DNA of 64,000 nucleotides from Chryseobacterium sp. G0201 (GTDB lineage: Bacteria > Bacteroidota > Bacteroidia > Flavobacteriales > Weeksellaceae): positions 3,596,001 through 3,660,000 of the forward strand of contig NZ_CP033917.1 in the NCBI RefSeq assembly GCF_003815655.1. Direction: 5' to 3'. The translations under genes and the position numbers were made by a program. Every line of letters begins with the position of its first letter. Within the stretch, counting starts at the first letter, position 1. The notes beneath the pieces are model-generated. The model was given only the letters and a program-made list of their open reading frames with translations, was not told where the DNA came from and did no database searches. Of the stretch, positions 34,867 to 43,501 are shown piece by piece.

Positions 34867-35682
34867 ATGAACGAAATATTCAGCATAAAAGATAAAGTTG
34901 CAGTCATCACAGGAGCTTCCGGAGTTTTAGGCGGAACTTTAGCCAAAAGTTTCATTAAAGCAGGTGCAAAAGTGGTGGCTTTGGGAAGAAATCAGGAAAC
35001 ATTGGATGTTCGTGTAAAAGAATTAATAGAATCTGGCGGTGAAGCTTTTGCCGTTGAAGCCAACGTTATGAATATCGAAAGCCTTGAAAACGCATCAAAA
35101 AAGATCATTGAAAAATACGGACAAATAGATGTTTTGCTCAACATTGCAGGTGGAAATATTCCTGCGGCAACACTTTCTCCCGACCAGTCATTTTTCGATC
35201 AGAATTTGGATGGATGGGATGAGGTGACCAATCTCAACATCAACGGAACTGTTTATCCAAGCTATGTTTTCGGAAAAGTAATGGCAGAACAGGGAAGCGG
35301 AAGTATTGTCAATATTTCTTCGATGGCTGCGTATTCTGCGATTACAAGAGTGGCAGGATATTCTGCTGCAAAATCAGCGATTACCAATTTTACGCAATGG
35401 CTGGCATCAGATGTAGCATTAAAATTTGGAGATAAAATTCGTGTAAATGCCATTGCTCCAGGATTTTTTATCGGCGATCAAAACCGTGCAATTTTATTAA
35501 ATCCTGATGGATCTTTAACGGATCGAAGCAAAAAAGTTATTGCAAAAACGCCAATGGGACGCTTTGGTGATGCAGAAGAATTGAACGGAGCTGTACAATT
35601 TTTATGTTCAGATGCTGCAAGTTTTATTACGGGTGCTTTATTGCCTGTTGATGGAGGTTTCAGTGCCTTTAGCGGCGTTTAA
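34867..35682 (+). CDS. SDR-family D-mannonate oxidoreductase (fructuronate reductase)
   Basis: The 271-residue short-chain dehydrogenase has the NAD(P) motif GASGVLGG (residues 17-24), the NxAGG motif (NIAGGNIPAA), the catalytic Ser in INISSMAAYS and the YSAAK Tyr-Lys pair, ending in TGALLPVDGGFSAFSG. The residues and its place after uxuA match the SDR-type fructuronate reductases found beside uxuA in Bacteroidota and Firmicutes, which interconvert D-fructuronate and D-mannonate. Substrate is inferred from context. A strong terminator follows. Confidence 0.8.
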   Translation: MNEIFSIKDKVAVITGASGVLGGTLAKSFIKAGAKVVALGRNQETLDVRVKELIESGGEAFAVEANVMNIESLENASKKIIEKYGQIDVLLNIAGGNIPAATLSPDQSFFDQNLDGWDEVTNLNINGTVYPSYVFGKVMAEQGSGSIVNISSMAAYSAITRVAGYSAAKSAITNFTQWLASDVALKFGDKIRVNAIAPGFFIGDQNRAILLNPDGSLTDRSKKVIAKTPMGRFGDAEELNGAVQFLCSDAASFITGALLPVDGGFSAFSGV

Positions 35683-35712
35683 AATTAATCACAATCATTT
35701 TATATAGTTTCT

Positions 35713-35754
35713 AAACAAGGTCATTCATTTTTGCTTGACTAGACCTTGTTTTTT
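35713..35754 (+). terminator. Intrinsic terminator after the mannonate oxidoreductase gene
   Basis: AAACAAGGTC and GACCTTGTTT pair perfectly over ten bases, with a T-run continuing from the right arm. Confidence 0.8.
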
Positions 35755-35771
35755 CAGTTTGAATTAAATCT

Positions 35772-35822
35772 AAATCACTTATTTCTATGTAAAAATGAAA
35801 TATTATAAGAAATAAGTGATTT
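35772..35822. repeat. Perfect 15-base inverted repeat upstream of the first GH43 gene
   Basis: AAATCACTTATTTCT (35772-35786) and AGAAATAAGTGATTT (35808-35822) are perfect complements with a 21-base loop. The right arm ends 38 bases before the chosen ATG, so the element lies in the leader or promoter. It is AT-rich and has no T-run; a protein-binding dyad or a 5' mRNA stabiliser are both possible. Confidence 0.6.
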
Positions 35823-35860
35823 CTAAAGTAAATTTTCCTTCATCATCATCACAAAATAAT

Positions 35861-37549
35861 ATGAGAAAGTATTTCACAAAATCACTATTTGCTATTGCAA
35901 CATTATTTTCATTTGAAAATATTTCTGCACAAATTTTCTCTGATTTTAACTACAAAGGAAATGACAAAATATATTCAGAAAATCCCCTTAAAACTGATGA
36001 ATTTTATTCACCAATTCTTCAGGGGTGCTATCCCGATCCCAGCATCACAAGAAAAGGAAACGATTATTATTTGGTAAATTCTTCATTTTCAATGTTTCCC
36101 GGTGTGCCTATTTTTCATTCTAATGATTTGGTTAATTGGAAACAAATCGGTCACGTTTTAGACAGACCTTCTCAGTTAAAAGTCGAAACTGCTGGTGTTT
36201 CGGAAGGAATTTACGCACCAGATATTAAGTATAACAAATACAACGACACTTTCTATATGGTCACCACTCAGATTGCCAGTGGAATAGGGAATATGATCGT
36301 TAAAACTAAAGATCCCGCAAAAGGCTGGAGTGAGGTTCAAAAACTGAATTTTGACGGTATCGATCCGTCTATTTTCTTTGATGATGACGGAAAAGCATAT
36401 ATCGTTCATAATGACGCAACACCGAAAGGAACCGAACAATACAACGGTCATCGTGTGATCAAAATTTGGGATTACGACCTTGAAAAAGACCAAGTTGTTG
36501 CAGGAACAGATAAAATTATCGTCAATGGCGGAGTAAACATCACTCAAAAGCCAATCTGGATTGAAGGTCCACACCTTTACAAAAAGAATGGAAAATATTT
36601 TCTCATGTGTGCTGAGGGAGGAACAGGAGGAAATCACAGTGAAGTAATTTTTATGAGTGACAGCCCAAAAGGTCCGTTTATTCCGGCTGAAAATAATCCC
36701 ATTTTGACGCAACGGTATTTTCCAAAAGACAGAAAAGATAAAGTAGATTGGGCAGGTCATGCAGATTTGGTAGAAACTCCCGATGGAAAGTATTACGGAG
36801 TCTTTTTGGGCGTTCGCCCCAATGAAAAAAATCGGGTGAATACGGGTAGAGAAACCTTTATTCTTCCGGTAGACTGGAGCGGAACGTATCCTGTTTTTCA
36901 AAATGGATTGGTTCCGATGAAGCCAATAGTAAAAATGCCGAAAGGAGTTAAAAACCAAACAGGGCAAAACGGATTTTTCCCGAATGGAAATTTCACTTTT
37001 TCAGATCATTTAAACAATGAATTAGACGATCGTTGGATTGCAATGCGAGGTGCACGTGAGAATTTTATAAATGTCACTAAAAATGGTGTGAAAATCAATT
37101 CTTTTGCTACAAATATCAAAGCAAAAGCTCCCGTTTCAGCACTGTTTCACAGACAGCAGCACGCATCTTTTGAAGCAACAGTTAGTTTAGATTTTAAGCC
37201 AAAATCACAAAATGATCTGGCTGGAATTACCTGTTATCAGAACGAAAAATTCAATTATGTTTTCGGATTGACCAAAAAAGATAAAGATTTTTATCTGGTA
37301 TTGGAAAGAACGGAAAAAGGAAATTCAAAATTGATTTCGAGTGAAAAAATTTCACTTTCAAAAAATATAAAACTTCAAGTTGTTGCGGAAGGTGATGATT
37401 ATCAATTTAATTATTCTTTGGATGAAAAGACTTTTCTCAACCTTGGAGGTCATGTTTCCGGAGATATTTTGTCAACGGATGTAGCGGGCGGTTTTACAGG
37501 AAGTTTGATTGGTTTGTATTCAACTTCAACCAATGATATTCAACCTTAA
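35861..37549 (+). CDS. GH43-family beta-xylosidase/arabinofuranosidase, secreted
   Basis: The start at 35861 gives a signal peptide (MRKYFTKSLFAIATLFSF, cleavage near ISAQ) and a 562-residue protein; an in-frame GTG at 35816 lies inside the inverted repeat and is rejected. The five-bladed propeller has the catalytic base Asp in GCYPDPSITRKGNDYYLVNS, the pKa-modulating Asp in GIDPSIFFDDDGKAYIVHN and the acid Glu in WIEGPHLYKKNGKYFLM. From about residue 380 a beta-sandwich of the GH43 C2 type follows (DDRWIAMRGA, ALFHRQQHASFEATVSL). It should release xylose or arabinose from xylo-oligosaccharides in the periplasm. Confidence 0.9.
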   Translation: MRKYFTKSLFAIATLFSFENISAQIFSDFNYKGNDKIYSENPLKTDEFYSPILQGCYPDPSITRKGNDYYLVNSSFSMFPGVPIFHSNDLVNWKQIGHVLDRPSQLKVETAGVSEGIYAPDIKYNKYNDTFYMVTTQIASGIGNMIVKTKDPAKGWSEVQKLNFDGIDPSIFFDDDGKAYIVHNDATPKGTEQYNGHRVIKIWDYDLEKDQVVAGTDKIIVNGGVNITQKPIWIEGPHLYKKNGKYFLMCAEGGTGGNHSEVIFMSDSPKGPFIPAENNPILTQRYFPKDRKDKVDWAGHADLVETPDGKYYGVFLGVRPNEKNRVNTGRETFILPVDWSGTYPVFQNGLVPMKPIVKMPKGVKNQTGQNGFFPNGNFTFSDHLNNELDDRWIAMRGARENFINVTKNGVKINSFATNIKAKAPVSALFHRQQHASFEATVSLDFKPKSQNDLAGITCYQNEKFNYVFGLTKKDKDFYLVLERTEKGNSKLISSEKISLSKNIKLQVVAEGDDYQFNYSLDEKTFLNLGGHVSGDILSTDVAGGFTGSLIGLYSTSTNDIQP

Positions 37550-37579
37550 TTTTTTTTATTAATTCACAAATTAAATAGT

Positions 37580-40093
37580 ATGAATTCTTTATTTAAGTCA
37601 ATTACAATGTTGGTTTTCATTTTATTCTTTGGAATTAAAATAAGATCTGCACAGCCATTTATCACCACAGAAAAAAGTTCAGAAACTATTCTGTTGAAGG
37701 ATAAATCGACGAAAATTTCATTCTATTCAGACGAAGGAATTGATAGAGGGATTTTAAGAGCCATTAGTAATCTTCAATCTGATTTTCAGAAAGTAACGGG
37801 CGACTTTCCCGATCTTTTAAACCAAATTTCAACTTCTCAATCTCCATTGATTATCATCGGGACTATCGGAACAAATTCTGTGATTGATGAATTGATCAAA
37901 AAGAAAAAAATTAATGAAAATGAATTAAAGGGTAAAAATGAAAAGTTTATCATTCAGAATATAAAAGATTTAAACGGAGTTTCGGAAATGATCGTTATCG
38001 CGGGAAGTGACAAACGCGGAACTATTTATGGAATTTATGAGCTTTCGAAGCAAATCGGCGTTTCGCCATGGTATTATTGGGCAGATGTTCCCATTAAGCA
38101 AAAGGAAAATCTCTATTTTAAAAAAGGAATTTACACAGACGGCGAACCAGCCGTAGAATATCGCGGAATTTTTCTCAATGATGAAGAACCTTCGCTGGGA
38201 AGTTGGGCGAGAGCAACTTTCGGAGGGATTAATTCTAAATTTTACGAAAAAGTTTTTGAATTAATTCTTCGCTTAAAAGGAAATTACATTTGGCCAGCAA
38301 TGTGGGGAAAAGCTTTCTATGATGATGATTCCGAAAACGGAGTATTGGCTGATGAAATGGGAATTATCATGGGAACTTCACACCACGAACCGATGGCATT
38401 GGCACAAACCGATTGGCATCGATACATCAAAAAGAATAATTTACCGAATATTTGGGATTATTCCAAAAATTCGGAAGTTCTTCAACAATTTTGGAAATCA
38501 GGAATCGAACGAAGTAAAAACTGGGAAAAGCTTGTCACGGTTGGAATGCGTGGTGACGGAGATGAAGCGATGGGAGACAAAACCAATATTTCATTATTGG
38601 AGAAAATTGTAAAGGATCAAAGAGAAATCATAGAAAAAGTTACAGGAAAAAAAGCGGAAAAAACACCGCAGGTCTGGGCTTTGTATAAAGAAGTTCAGGA
38701 TTATTATGATGAAGGAATGCGAGCTCCGGATGATGTTATTTTGCTATTTTGTGATGATAATTGGGGAAACGTCCGCAAGCTTCCCAACTTATCTAAACCT
38801 CTCCACAAAGGCGGCTACGGGATGTATTACCATTTTGATTATGTAGGTGGACCGAGAAATTCTAAATGGATCAATATCAGCCCGATTCAAAGAGTTTGGG
38901 AACAAATGAATTTAACGTATGAATATAAGGTCAATAAACTGTGGGTGGTCAATGTTGGAGATTTAAAACCTATGGAATTTCCGATCAATTTTTTTATGGA
39001 AATGGCTTGGGATCCTCAACAATTTAATTCCGATAATTTATTAGAATACACTGAAAAATGGGCTTCAAAACAGTTTGGTTCAACATATTCAAAAGAAATC
39101 GCAAGAATGATCAATTTATACGCAAAATACAACCGTCGTGTAACTCCCGAAACCTTAAATTCTGAAACCTACAGCCTGGAAAATTACAATGAATTTGAAA
39201 CGGTTGTGAATGATTATCAAAAATTATCTCTTGATGCGAACAGGCTTTACAACGAGATTCCTAATGAATATAAAGATGCTTATTTTCAATTGGTTCTTTA
39301 TCCGATCGATGCCTGCAGTAATTTATATGAGCTTTATTTTAATGTAGCAAAAAACCATCAGTTAGCATCCAAAAAAGATAAGAGAGCAAATGATTTTGCA
39401 GATAAAGCAAAGAAAAACTTTGAATATGATTCCATTTTACAGGAGAAATATAACAATAAAATTTCCGGAGGAAAATGGCAACATATGATGGATCAAACCA
39501 GAATAGGTTATACAAATTGGCAACAGCCGGATAAAAATACAATGCCTGAAGTATTTTACGTTTCCAAAAGCGAAAAAAATACAATTTTTAAGGAAAAAGA
39601 CGGCTACATTTCCATTGAAGCTGAAAATTTTTCACATCAAAATAATTCAGACAGAATTCAGTGGAAAATCATTCCCGATTTTGGAAAAACATTATCCGGA
39701 ATTACGATTTTTCCTCAAAATATTAACCCAAAAGAAAAAGAAAATATCTATTTGGAATATGATGTTGATTTTACTTCAACAGGGACTTTTGAGGTTCAAT
39801 TATTACTTGCTCCAACACTCAATTTCAACAATAATAAAGGGCTTCGATATGAAATTTCGTTTGATGGAGAAAAACCACAGATTGTTAATTTTAATGAACA
39901 TTATCGTGGCGAATTGGGACAATGGCAGTCAGAGCATATTATAAAGTCTTCTACAAAACATACTATAAAGAAATCGGGTAGACATACTTTACGTTTCAGA
40001 GTGCTGGAAGCAGGAATTGTTTTAGAGAAAATCCTGATTAATACTGGTGGATTGAAGCCCTCATATTTGGGAGCTCCCGAAAGCAGTAATTAA
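37580..40093 (+). CDS. GH115 alpha-(4-O-methyl)-glucuronidase
   Basis: An 837-residue secreted enzyme with signal peptide ending near IRSAQ. The N-terminal domain resembles GH20/GH67-type domains (IIIGTIGTNSVIDEL, GSDKRGTIYGIYELSKQIG), then the GH115 barrel shows YRGIFLNDEEPSLGSWARATFGG, LKGNYIWPAMWGKAFYDDD and GIIMGTSHHEPMALAQTDW (in parts NDEEPSLGSWAR, GNYIWPAMWG, TSHHEPM). A C-terminal beta domain completes it. GH115 enzymes remove glucuronate from both internal and terminal positions of glucuronoxylan, complementing GH67. It follows GH43 by 30 bases. Confidence 0.93.
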   Translation: MNSLFKSITMLVFILFFGIKIRSAQPFITTEKSSETILLKDKSTKISFYSDEGIDRGILRAISNLQSDFQKVTGDFPDLLNQISTSQSPLIIIGTIGTNSVIDELIKKKKINENELKGKNEKFIIQNIKDLNGVSEMIVIAGSDKRGTIYGIYELSKQIGVSPWYYWADVPIKQKENLYFKKGIYTDGEPAVEYRGIFLNDEEPSLGSWARATFGGINSKFYEKVFELILRLKGNYIWPAMWGKAFYDDDSENGVLADEMGIIMGTSHHEPMALAQTDWHRYIKKNNLPNIWDYSKNSEVLQQFWKSGIERSKNWEKLVTVGMRGDGDEAMGDKTNISLLEKIVKDQREIIEKVTGKKAEKTPQVWALYKEVQDYYDEGMRAPDDVILLFCDDNWGNVRKLPNLSKPLHKGGYGMYYHFDYVGGPRNSKWINISPIQRVWEQMNLTYEYKVNKLWVVNVGDLKPMEFPINFFMEMAWDPQQFNSDNLLEYTEKWASKQFGSTYSKEIARMINLYAKYNRRVTPETLNSETYSLENYNEFETVVNDYQKLSLDANRLYNEIPNEYKDAYFQLVLYPIDACSNLYELYFNVAKNHQLASKKDKRANDFADKAKKNFEYDSILQEKYNNKISGGKWQHMMDQTRIGYTNWQQPDKNTMPEVFYVSKSEKNTIFKEKDGYISIEAENFSHQNNSDRIQWKIIPDFGKTLSGITIFPQNINPKEKENIYLEYDVDFTSTGTFEVQLLLAPTLNFNNNKGLRYEISFDGEKPQIVNFNEHYRGELGQWQSEHIIKSSTKHTIKKSGRHTLRFRVLEAGIVLEKILINTGGLKPSYLGAPESSN

Positions 40094-40141
40094 TTTAAAA
40101 TTCAATATCAAAATAAAAAAACATCAAGAATCACTCAAAAA

Positions 40142-41194
40142 ATGGAAAAAATTAAAGTTTCAGATTTTGGAATAACACAAGAAGGTGACCAAATAAAGAA
40201 ATATATAGTAACCAATAAAAATGGGATGAAAGTCGAAATTATCAATTACGGTGGAATCGTTATCTCACTTACTGCTCCTAACAGAAAAGGAAATTATAAA
40301 GATGTAGTTTTAGGTTTTGTAAATCCTGAAGATTATTTTAATGAAAATTCTTATTTTTTCGGAGCGATTATAGGAAGATTTGCCAATAGAATTGCCCATG
40401 GAAAATTTAGTTTAAATGGGAAAATTTTTAATCTAAATAAAAATAATGGAGAAAATCATCTTCATGGCGGCGATAACGGTTTTTTTACAAAAGTTTGGAC
40501 TGCCGAAATAGTTCCAAATTCTCAAACACTCAAACTTTCATACATCAGTAAAGATGGTGAAGAAGGCTATCCGGGAGAACTTACAACCACCGTTTTTTAT
40601 ACGTTAACAGATCAAAACGCACTCGAAATTTATTATGAAGCAACAACAGATCAACCTACGATCATCAATTTGACGCATCATTCATATTTCAATCTTTCAG
40701 GGGATTTTTCGAAGCAAATTGTTGATCATGAGCTTCAAATTAATGCTGAGCAATTCATTCCCATTAATAAATCGTCAATTCCGGAAAATGATTTTAAAAA
40801 TGTTGCAGAAACACCTTTTGATTTCAGAAATTTTAAAGCGATCTGGAAGGATATTGATACTAAGAATGAGCAGTTGCAACGGGCAAACGGCTACGATCAT
40901 TGCTGGATTCTGAACGGAAATGGAATGAGATCAGCAGGTTCGCTTTATCATTCCGAGACTGGTCGCAAACTAGATGTATGGACGGATCAGCCGGGAATTC
41001 AGGTTTATTCCGGGAATTTTTTAGATGGAAAATTTGAAACTAAAACAGGCGGGAAAAATAATCCACGAACAGGAATTTGTCTTGAAACACAGCATTTTCC
41101 GGACTCTCCAAACAGGGATTCTTTTCCATCTGTAGAACTTAAACCGGGAGAAATATATTCAACAAAAACAGTTTATCAGTTTTCAGTAAAATGA
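40142..41194 (+). CDS. galM: Aldose 1-epimerase (mutarotase)
   Basis: A 350-residue galactose-mutarotase-fold protein with FGAIIGRFANRIAHGKF, NNGENHLHGGDNGF (catalytic His), NLTHHSYFNLSG (second His), DHCWILNG and the catalytic Glu in GICLETQHFPDSPN. It has no signal peptide, so it should act in the cytoplasm, equilibrating the anomers of xylose or glucuronate before isomerisation. It is 48 bases downstream of GH115 and is the last gene before a 500-base control region. Confidence 0.93.
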   Translation: MEKIKVSDFGITQEGDQIKKYIVTNKNGMKVEIINYGGIVISLTAPNRKGNYKDVVLGFVNPEDYFNENSYFFGAIIGRFANRIAHGKFSLNGKIFNLNKNNGENHLHGGDNGFFTKVWTAEIVPNSQTLKLSYISKDGEEGYPGELTTTVFYTLTDQNALEIYYEATTDQPTIINLTHHSYFNLSGDFSKQIVDHELQINAEQFIPINKSSIPENDFKNVAETPFDFRNFKAIWKDIDTKNEQLQRANGYDHCWILNGNGMRSAGSLYHSETGRKLDVWTDQPGIQVYSGNFLDGKFETKTGGKNNPRTGICLETQHFPDSPNRDSFPSVELKPGEIYSTKTVYQFSVK

Positions 41195-41369
41195 TTTAAA
41201 ATAAAACAATTGAATTTTAGGTTTGTGGTATCGCTTTTCAGTGATTTTTAAGAGAATAATTAATTAAATTTTGCTTGAAATCGATTAAAATGACGTGAAG
41301 TAAATGTTAAATTAATGTTAAAGTTTTTTATCAATAATTGATTCAATTTAAAATCCAAATTCCTGATGG

Positions 41370-41390
41370 TTATTGTTAAAAATATGATAA
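41370..41390. promoter_or_regulatory. Candidate xylan-regulon operator 4
   Basis: TTATTGT, TAAAAAT, ATGATAA. The spacer is the reverse complement of the operator 1 spacer, so this is the same site in reverse orientation, with two arm mismatches. Confidence 0.5.
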
Positions 41391-41477
41391 GTCATTCTGT
41401 TAAATTTTGAAGTCAAAGTTTAAAATATTAGTGAATGTCTTTTCCAATGCAGAATTAGGGTTTTTCAATGTTTAGTC

Positions 41478-41498
41478 TAATCTTATTTTTAATGATAA
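41478..41498. promoter_or_regulatory. Candidate xylan-regulon operator 5
   Basis: TAATCTT, ATTTTTA, ATGATAA. Spacer and right arm are identical to operator 1; the left arm matches five of seven bases. Confidence 0.5.
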
Positions 41499-41720
41499 GG
41501 TAGATGTTTTTTATTCATTTTTTTGAGGATTTATTTTTAGAATTCGAATGTAAATTTACTCGCTGGACAAAAACTGTTTTATATATAGATACTTTCTTTT
41601 ATTTTTAAAAAAACTTGAAATATTTATTTAATAAAAATGAATTTTAGAAAATGTTTTTAAGTATTATTTAATTTTTTGATGAATTTGATAAAACTATCAT
41701 TAAGATCAAATATCCCTATT

Positions 41721-43430
41721 ATGAATATAAATAAAGCTTTACTCCTTTCCGGAATTTTTCTTTCGTTTTTCACTAAGGCGCAGGAAATTCCTCGTTTGCA
41801 GAAAAAAGGAACGGCGACACAACTTGTCGTGGATAAAAAACCATTTTTGATTTTGGGTGGCGAGTTGGGAAATTCTTCTGCATCATCTTTTCAGGATATT
41901 GAAAGAGATTTTCCGAAGCTTCAGCAAATGGGACTTAATACAGTTTTAGTTCCTGCTTATTGGGATTTAATTGAGCCTGAAGAGGGAAAGTTTGATTTTA
42001 GTTTAATCGATAAAACGATTGATCAGGCAAGAAAAAACAATCTTAAAGTTGTCTTTTTATGGTTCGGTTCTTATAAAAATTCTATGAGTTGTTATGCTCC
42101 GCTTTGGTTTAAAAAAGATTATAAAAAATATCCCAGAGCTTATTCAAAATCCGGAAAACCAATGGAAATTGCGAGTTCCTTTTCTGAAAATGTATTAAAA
42201 GCTGATAAAAAAGTTTTTGGTGAATTAATGAAGCATATTTCTGTGGCTGATAAAACGCAGGGAACGGTAATTATGGTTCAGGTTGAAAACGAAATCGGAA
42301 TGTTGGAAGGCGCTCGTGATTATTCTAAAGAAGCAAATGCTGCTTTCAATACACAAGTTCCGGAAACATTGATGAAATTTTTAACTAAAAATAAAAAAGA
42401 ACTTCATCCTTCATTGCTTGAGAAATGGGAGAAACAAGGTTTTAAAACCAAAGGAAACTGGCAGGAAATCTTCGGAAATGATGTATTCACGGACGAATTA
42501 TTTACCGCTTATTATTACGCTCAGTATGTAGAAAATTTAGCAAAAACAGCGCGTTCCATTCATAATATTCCGTTGTATGTCAACGCCGCAATGAACAGCA
42601 GAAATAGACTTCCTGGAGAATATCCTGCAGGTGGCCCGTTAGCTCATTTAATTGATATTTGGCATGCCGGAGCGCCGAGTATAGATATGCTTTCTCCGGA
42701 TTTATATGATGGGGATTTTACAAGTTGGTCAGCAAAATATAGACTTCACAACAATCCGTTATTTGTTCCTGAGATCAAAATGACTCAAAATAACGGGGTA
42801 CAGGCTTTTTATGCTTTTGGAGAACATGATGCGGTTGGATACAGTCCGTTTTCGATTGAAAATAATTCTGAATCGGGAAGTAAAAGATTGGCAGAAGCTT
42901 ATTCAAAATTGAAAGAATTGATGCCGATTTTAACGAAATATCAAGGACAATCGCAGTCAAAAGGTTTATTGTTTGATCAAAAAAATACAGAACGTATCAT
43001 CCATTATGATGACTTGAAAATTACGACAAAACATTTCTTTAGTCTTCCGTGGGATGCTCGGGCAAAAGATGGAAGCATTTGGCCGGAAGGTGGAGGATTG
43101 ATTTTACGTTTGGCAAAAGATGAATACATCATCGCAGGAAGCGGAATTGTCGTAGAATTTGACAAGGAAAACGAGAAAAAAGAAATTCAAACTAAAGATT
43201 TGGGTGAAGACGGTTTTGCAGCTCAAGGCGGAAAAAATCAGACTCAAAATATTTGGGCTGGAGGAAAAAGAGTAGGAATTGGTCCCGTAGATGAAATTAG
43301 CATTGATGAAAACGGAAAATTGAGTCCGATAAGAAGGCTAAACGGTGACCAGACACATCAGGGAAGACATGTTCGGATCGGAGTTGATGATTTTCAAATT
43401 CTTCATGTAAAATTATACGAGTATCAATAA
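41721..43430 (+). CDS. GH35-like (DUF5597-containing) glycoside hydrolase, secreted
   Basis: A 569-residue protein with a signal peptide ending at TKAQ when read from 41721; in-frame starts at 41676 (TTG) and 41679 (ATG) would bury it behind 15 extra residues. The barrel has LGGELGNSSASSFQDIE, VPAYWDLIEPEEGKFDF, the acid/base Glu in VQVENEIGMLEGARDYS and a likely nucleophile in NPLFVPEIKM, as in clan GH-A family 35 beta-galactosidases. The C-terminal region (RRLNGDQTHQGRHVRI) is typical of DUF5597. In xylan loci such enzymes may remove galactosyl or other side groups; the real bond is unknown. Confidence 0.8.
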   Translation: MNINKALLLSGIFLSFFTKAQEIPRLQKKGTATQLVVDKKPFLILGGELGNSSASSFQDIERDFPKLQQMGLNTVLVPAYWDLIEPEEGKFDFSLIDKTIDQARKNNLKVVFLWFGSYKNSMSCYAPLWFKKDYKKYPRAYSKSGKPMEIASSFSENVLKADKKVFGELMKHISVADKTQGTVIMVQVENEIGMLEGARDYSKEANAAFNTQVPETLMKFLTKNKKELHPSLLEKWEKQGFKTKGNWQEIFGNDVFTDELFTAYYYAQYVENLAKTARSIHNIPLYVNAAMNSRNRLPGEYPAGGPLAHLIDIWHAGAPSIDMLSPDLYDGDFTSWSAKYRLHNNPLFVPEIKMTQNNGVQAFYAFGEHDAVGYSPFSIENNSESGSKRLAEAYSKLKELMPILTKYQGQSQSKGLLFDQKNTERIIHYDDLKITTKHFFSLPWDARAKDGSIWPEGGGLILRLAKDEYIIAGSGIVVEFDKENEKKEIQTKDLGEDGFAAQGGKNQTQNIWAGGKRVGIGPVDEISIDENGKLSPIRRLNGDQTHQGRHVRIGVDDFQILHVKLYEYQ

Positions 43431-43501
43431 AATTATCAATAGGAGCGGGCTTTAGCCCGTTTACAAATATTCATTAAGGCTTTAGTCAAAACATATTAAA
43501 A
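43430..43501. other. Short gap with GGGCTTTAGCCCG palindrome
   Basis: AGCGGGCTTTAGCCCGTTT (43444-43462) contains a GC-rich dyad, CGGGCT facing AGCCCG around TT, out of character with the AT-rich surroundings. It resembles a dispersed palindromic unit and could stabilise the 3' end of the upstream transcript. Confidence 0.5.

Larger units (their letters stand above)
41195..41720. other. Regulatory region before the GH35-like gene
   Basis: About 525 AT-rich bases without a gene. Two 21-base dyads of the type seen before the regulator gene lie at 41370-41390 and 41478-41498, and TTTAGTCTAA at 41471-41480 overlaps the second. No convincing TAnnTTTG box was found. This appears to be a second control region that would drive the genes from 41721 to 51343. 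Confidence 0.5.

Noticed and set aside
35816..35860. In-frame GTG start for the first GH43 gene
   Set aside because: It falls in the right arm of the 15-base inverted repeat and would put 15 residues before a clear signal peptide that starts at 35861.
36176..36967. 263-codon minus-strand frame inside the GH43 gene
   Set aside because: It is antisense to conserved catalytic motifs, is rich in unusual residues and has no promoter; a shadow of the real gene.
43430..43501. Riboswitch before the esterase gene
   Set aside because: The GC-rich palindrome is only 19 bases and matches no known riboswitch architecture that I can recognise.
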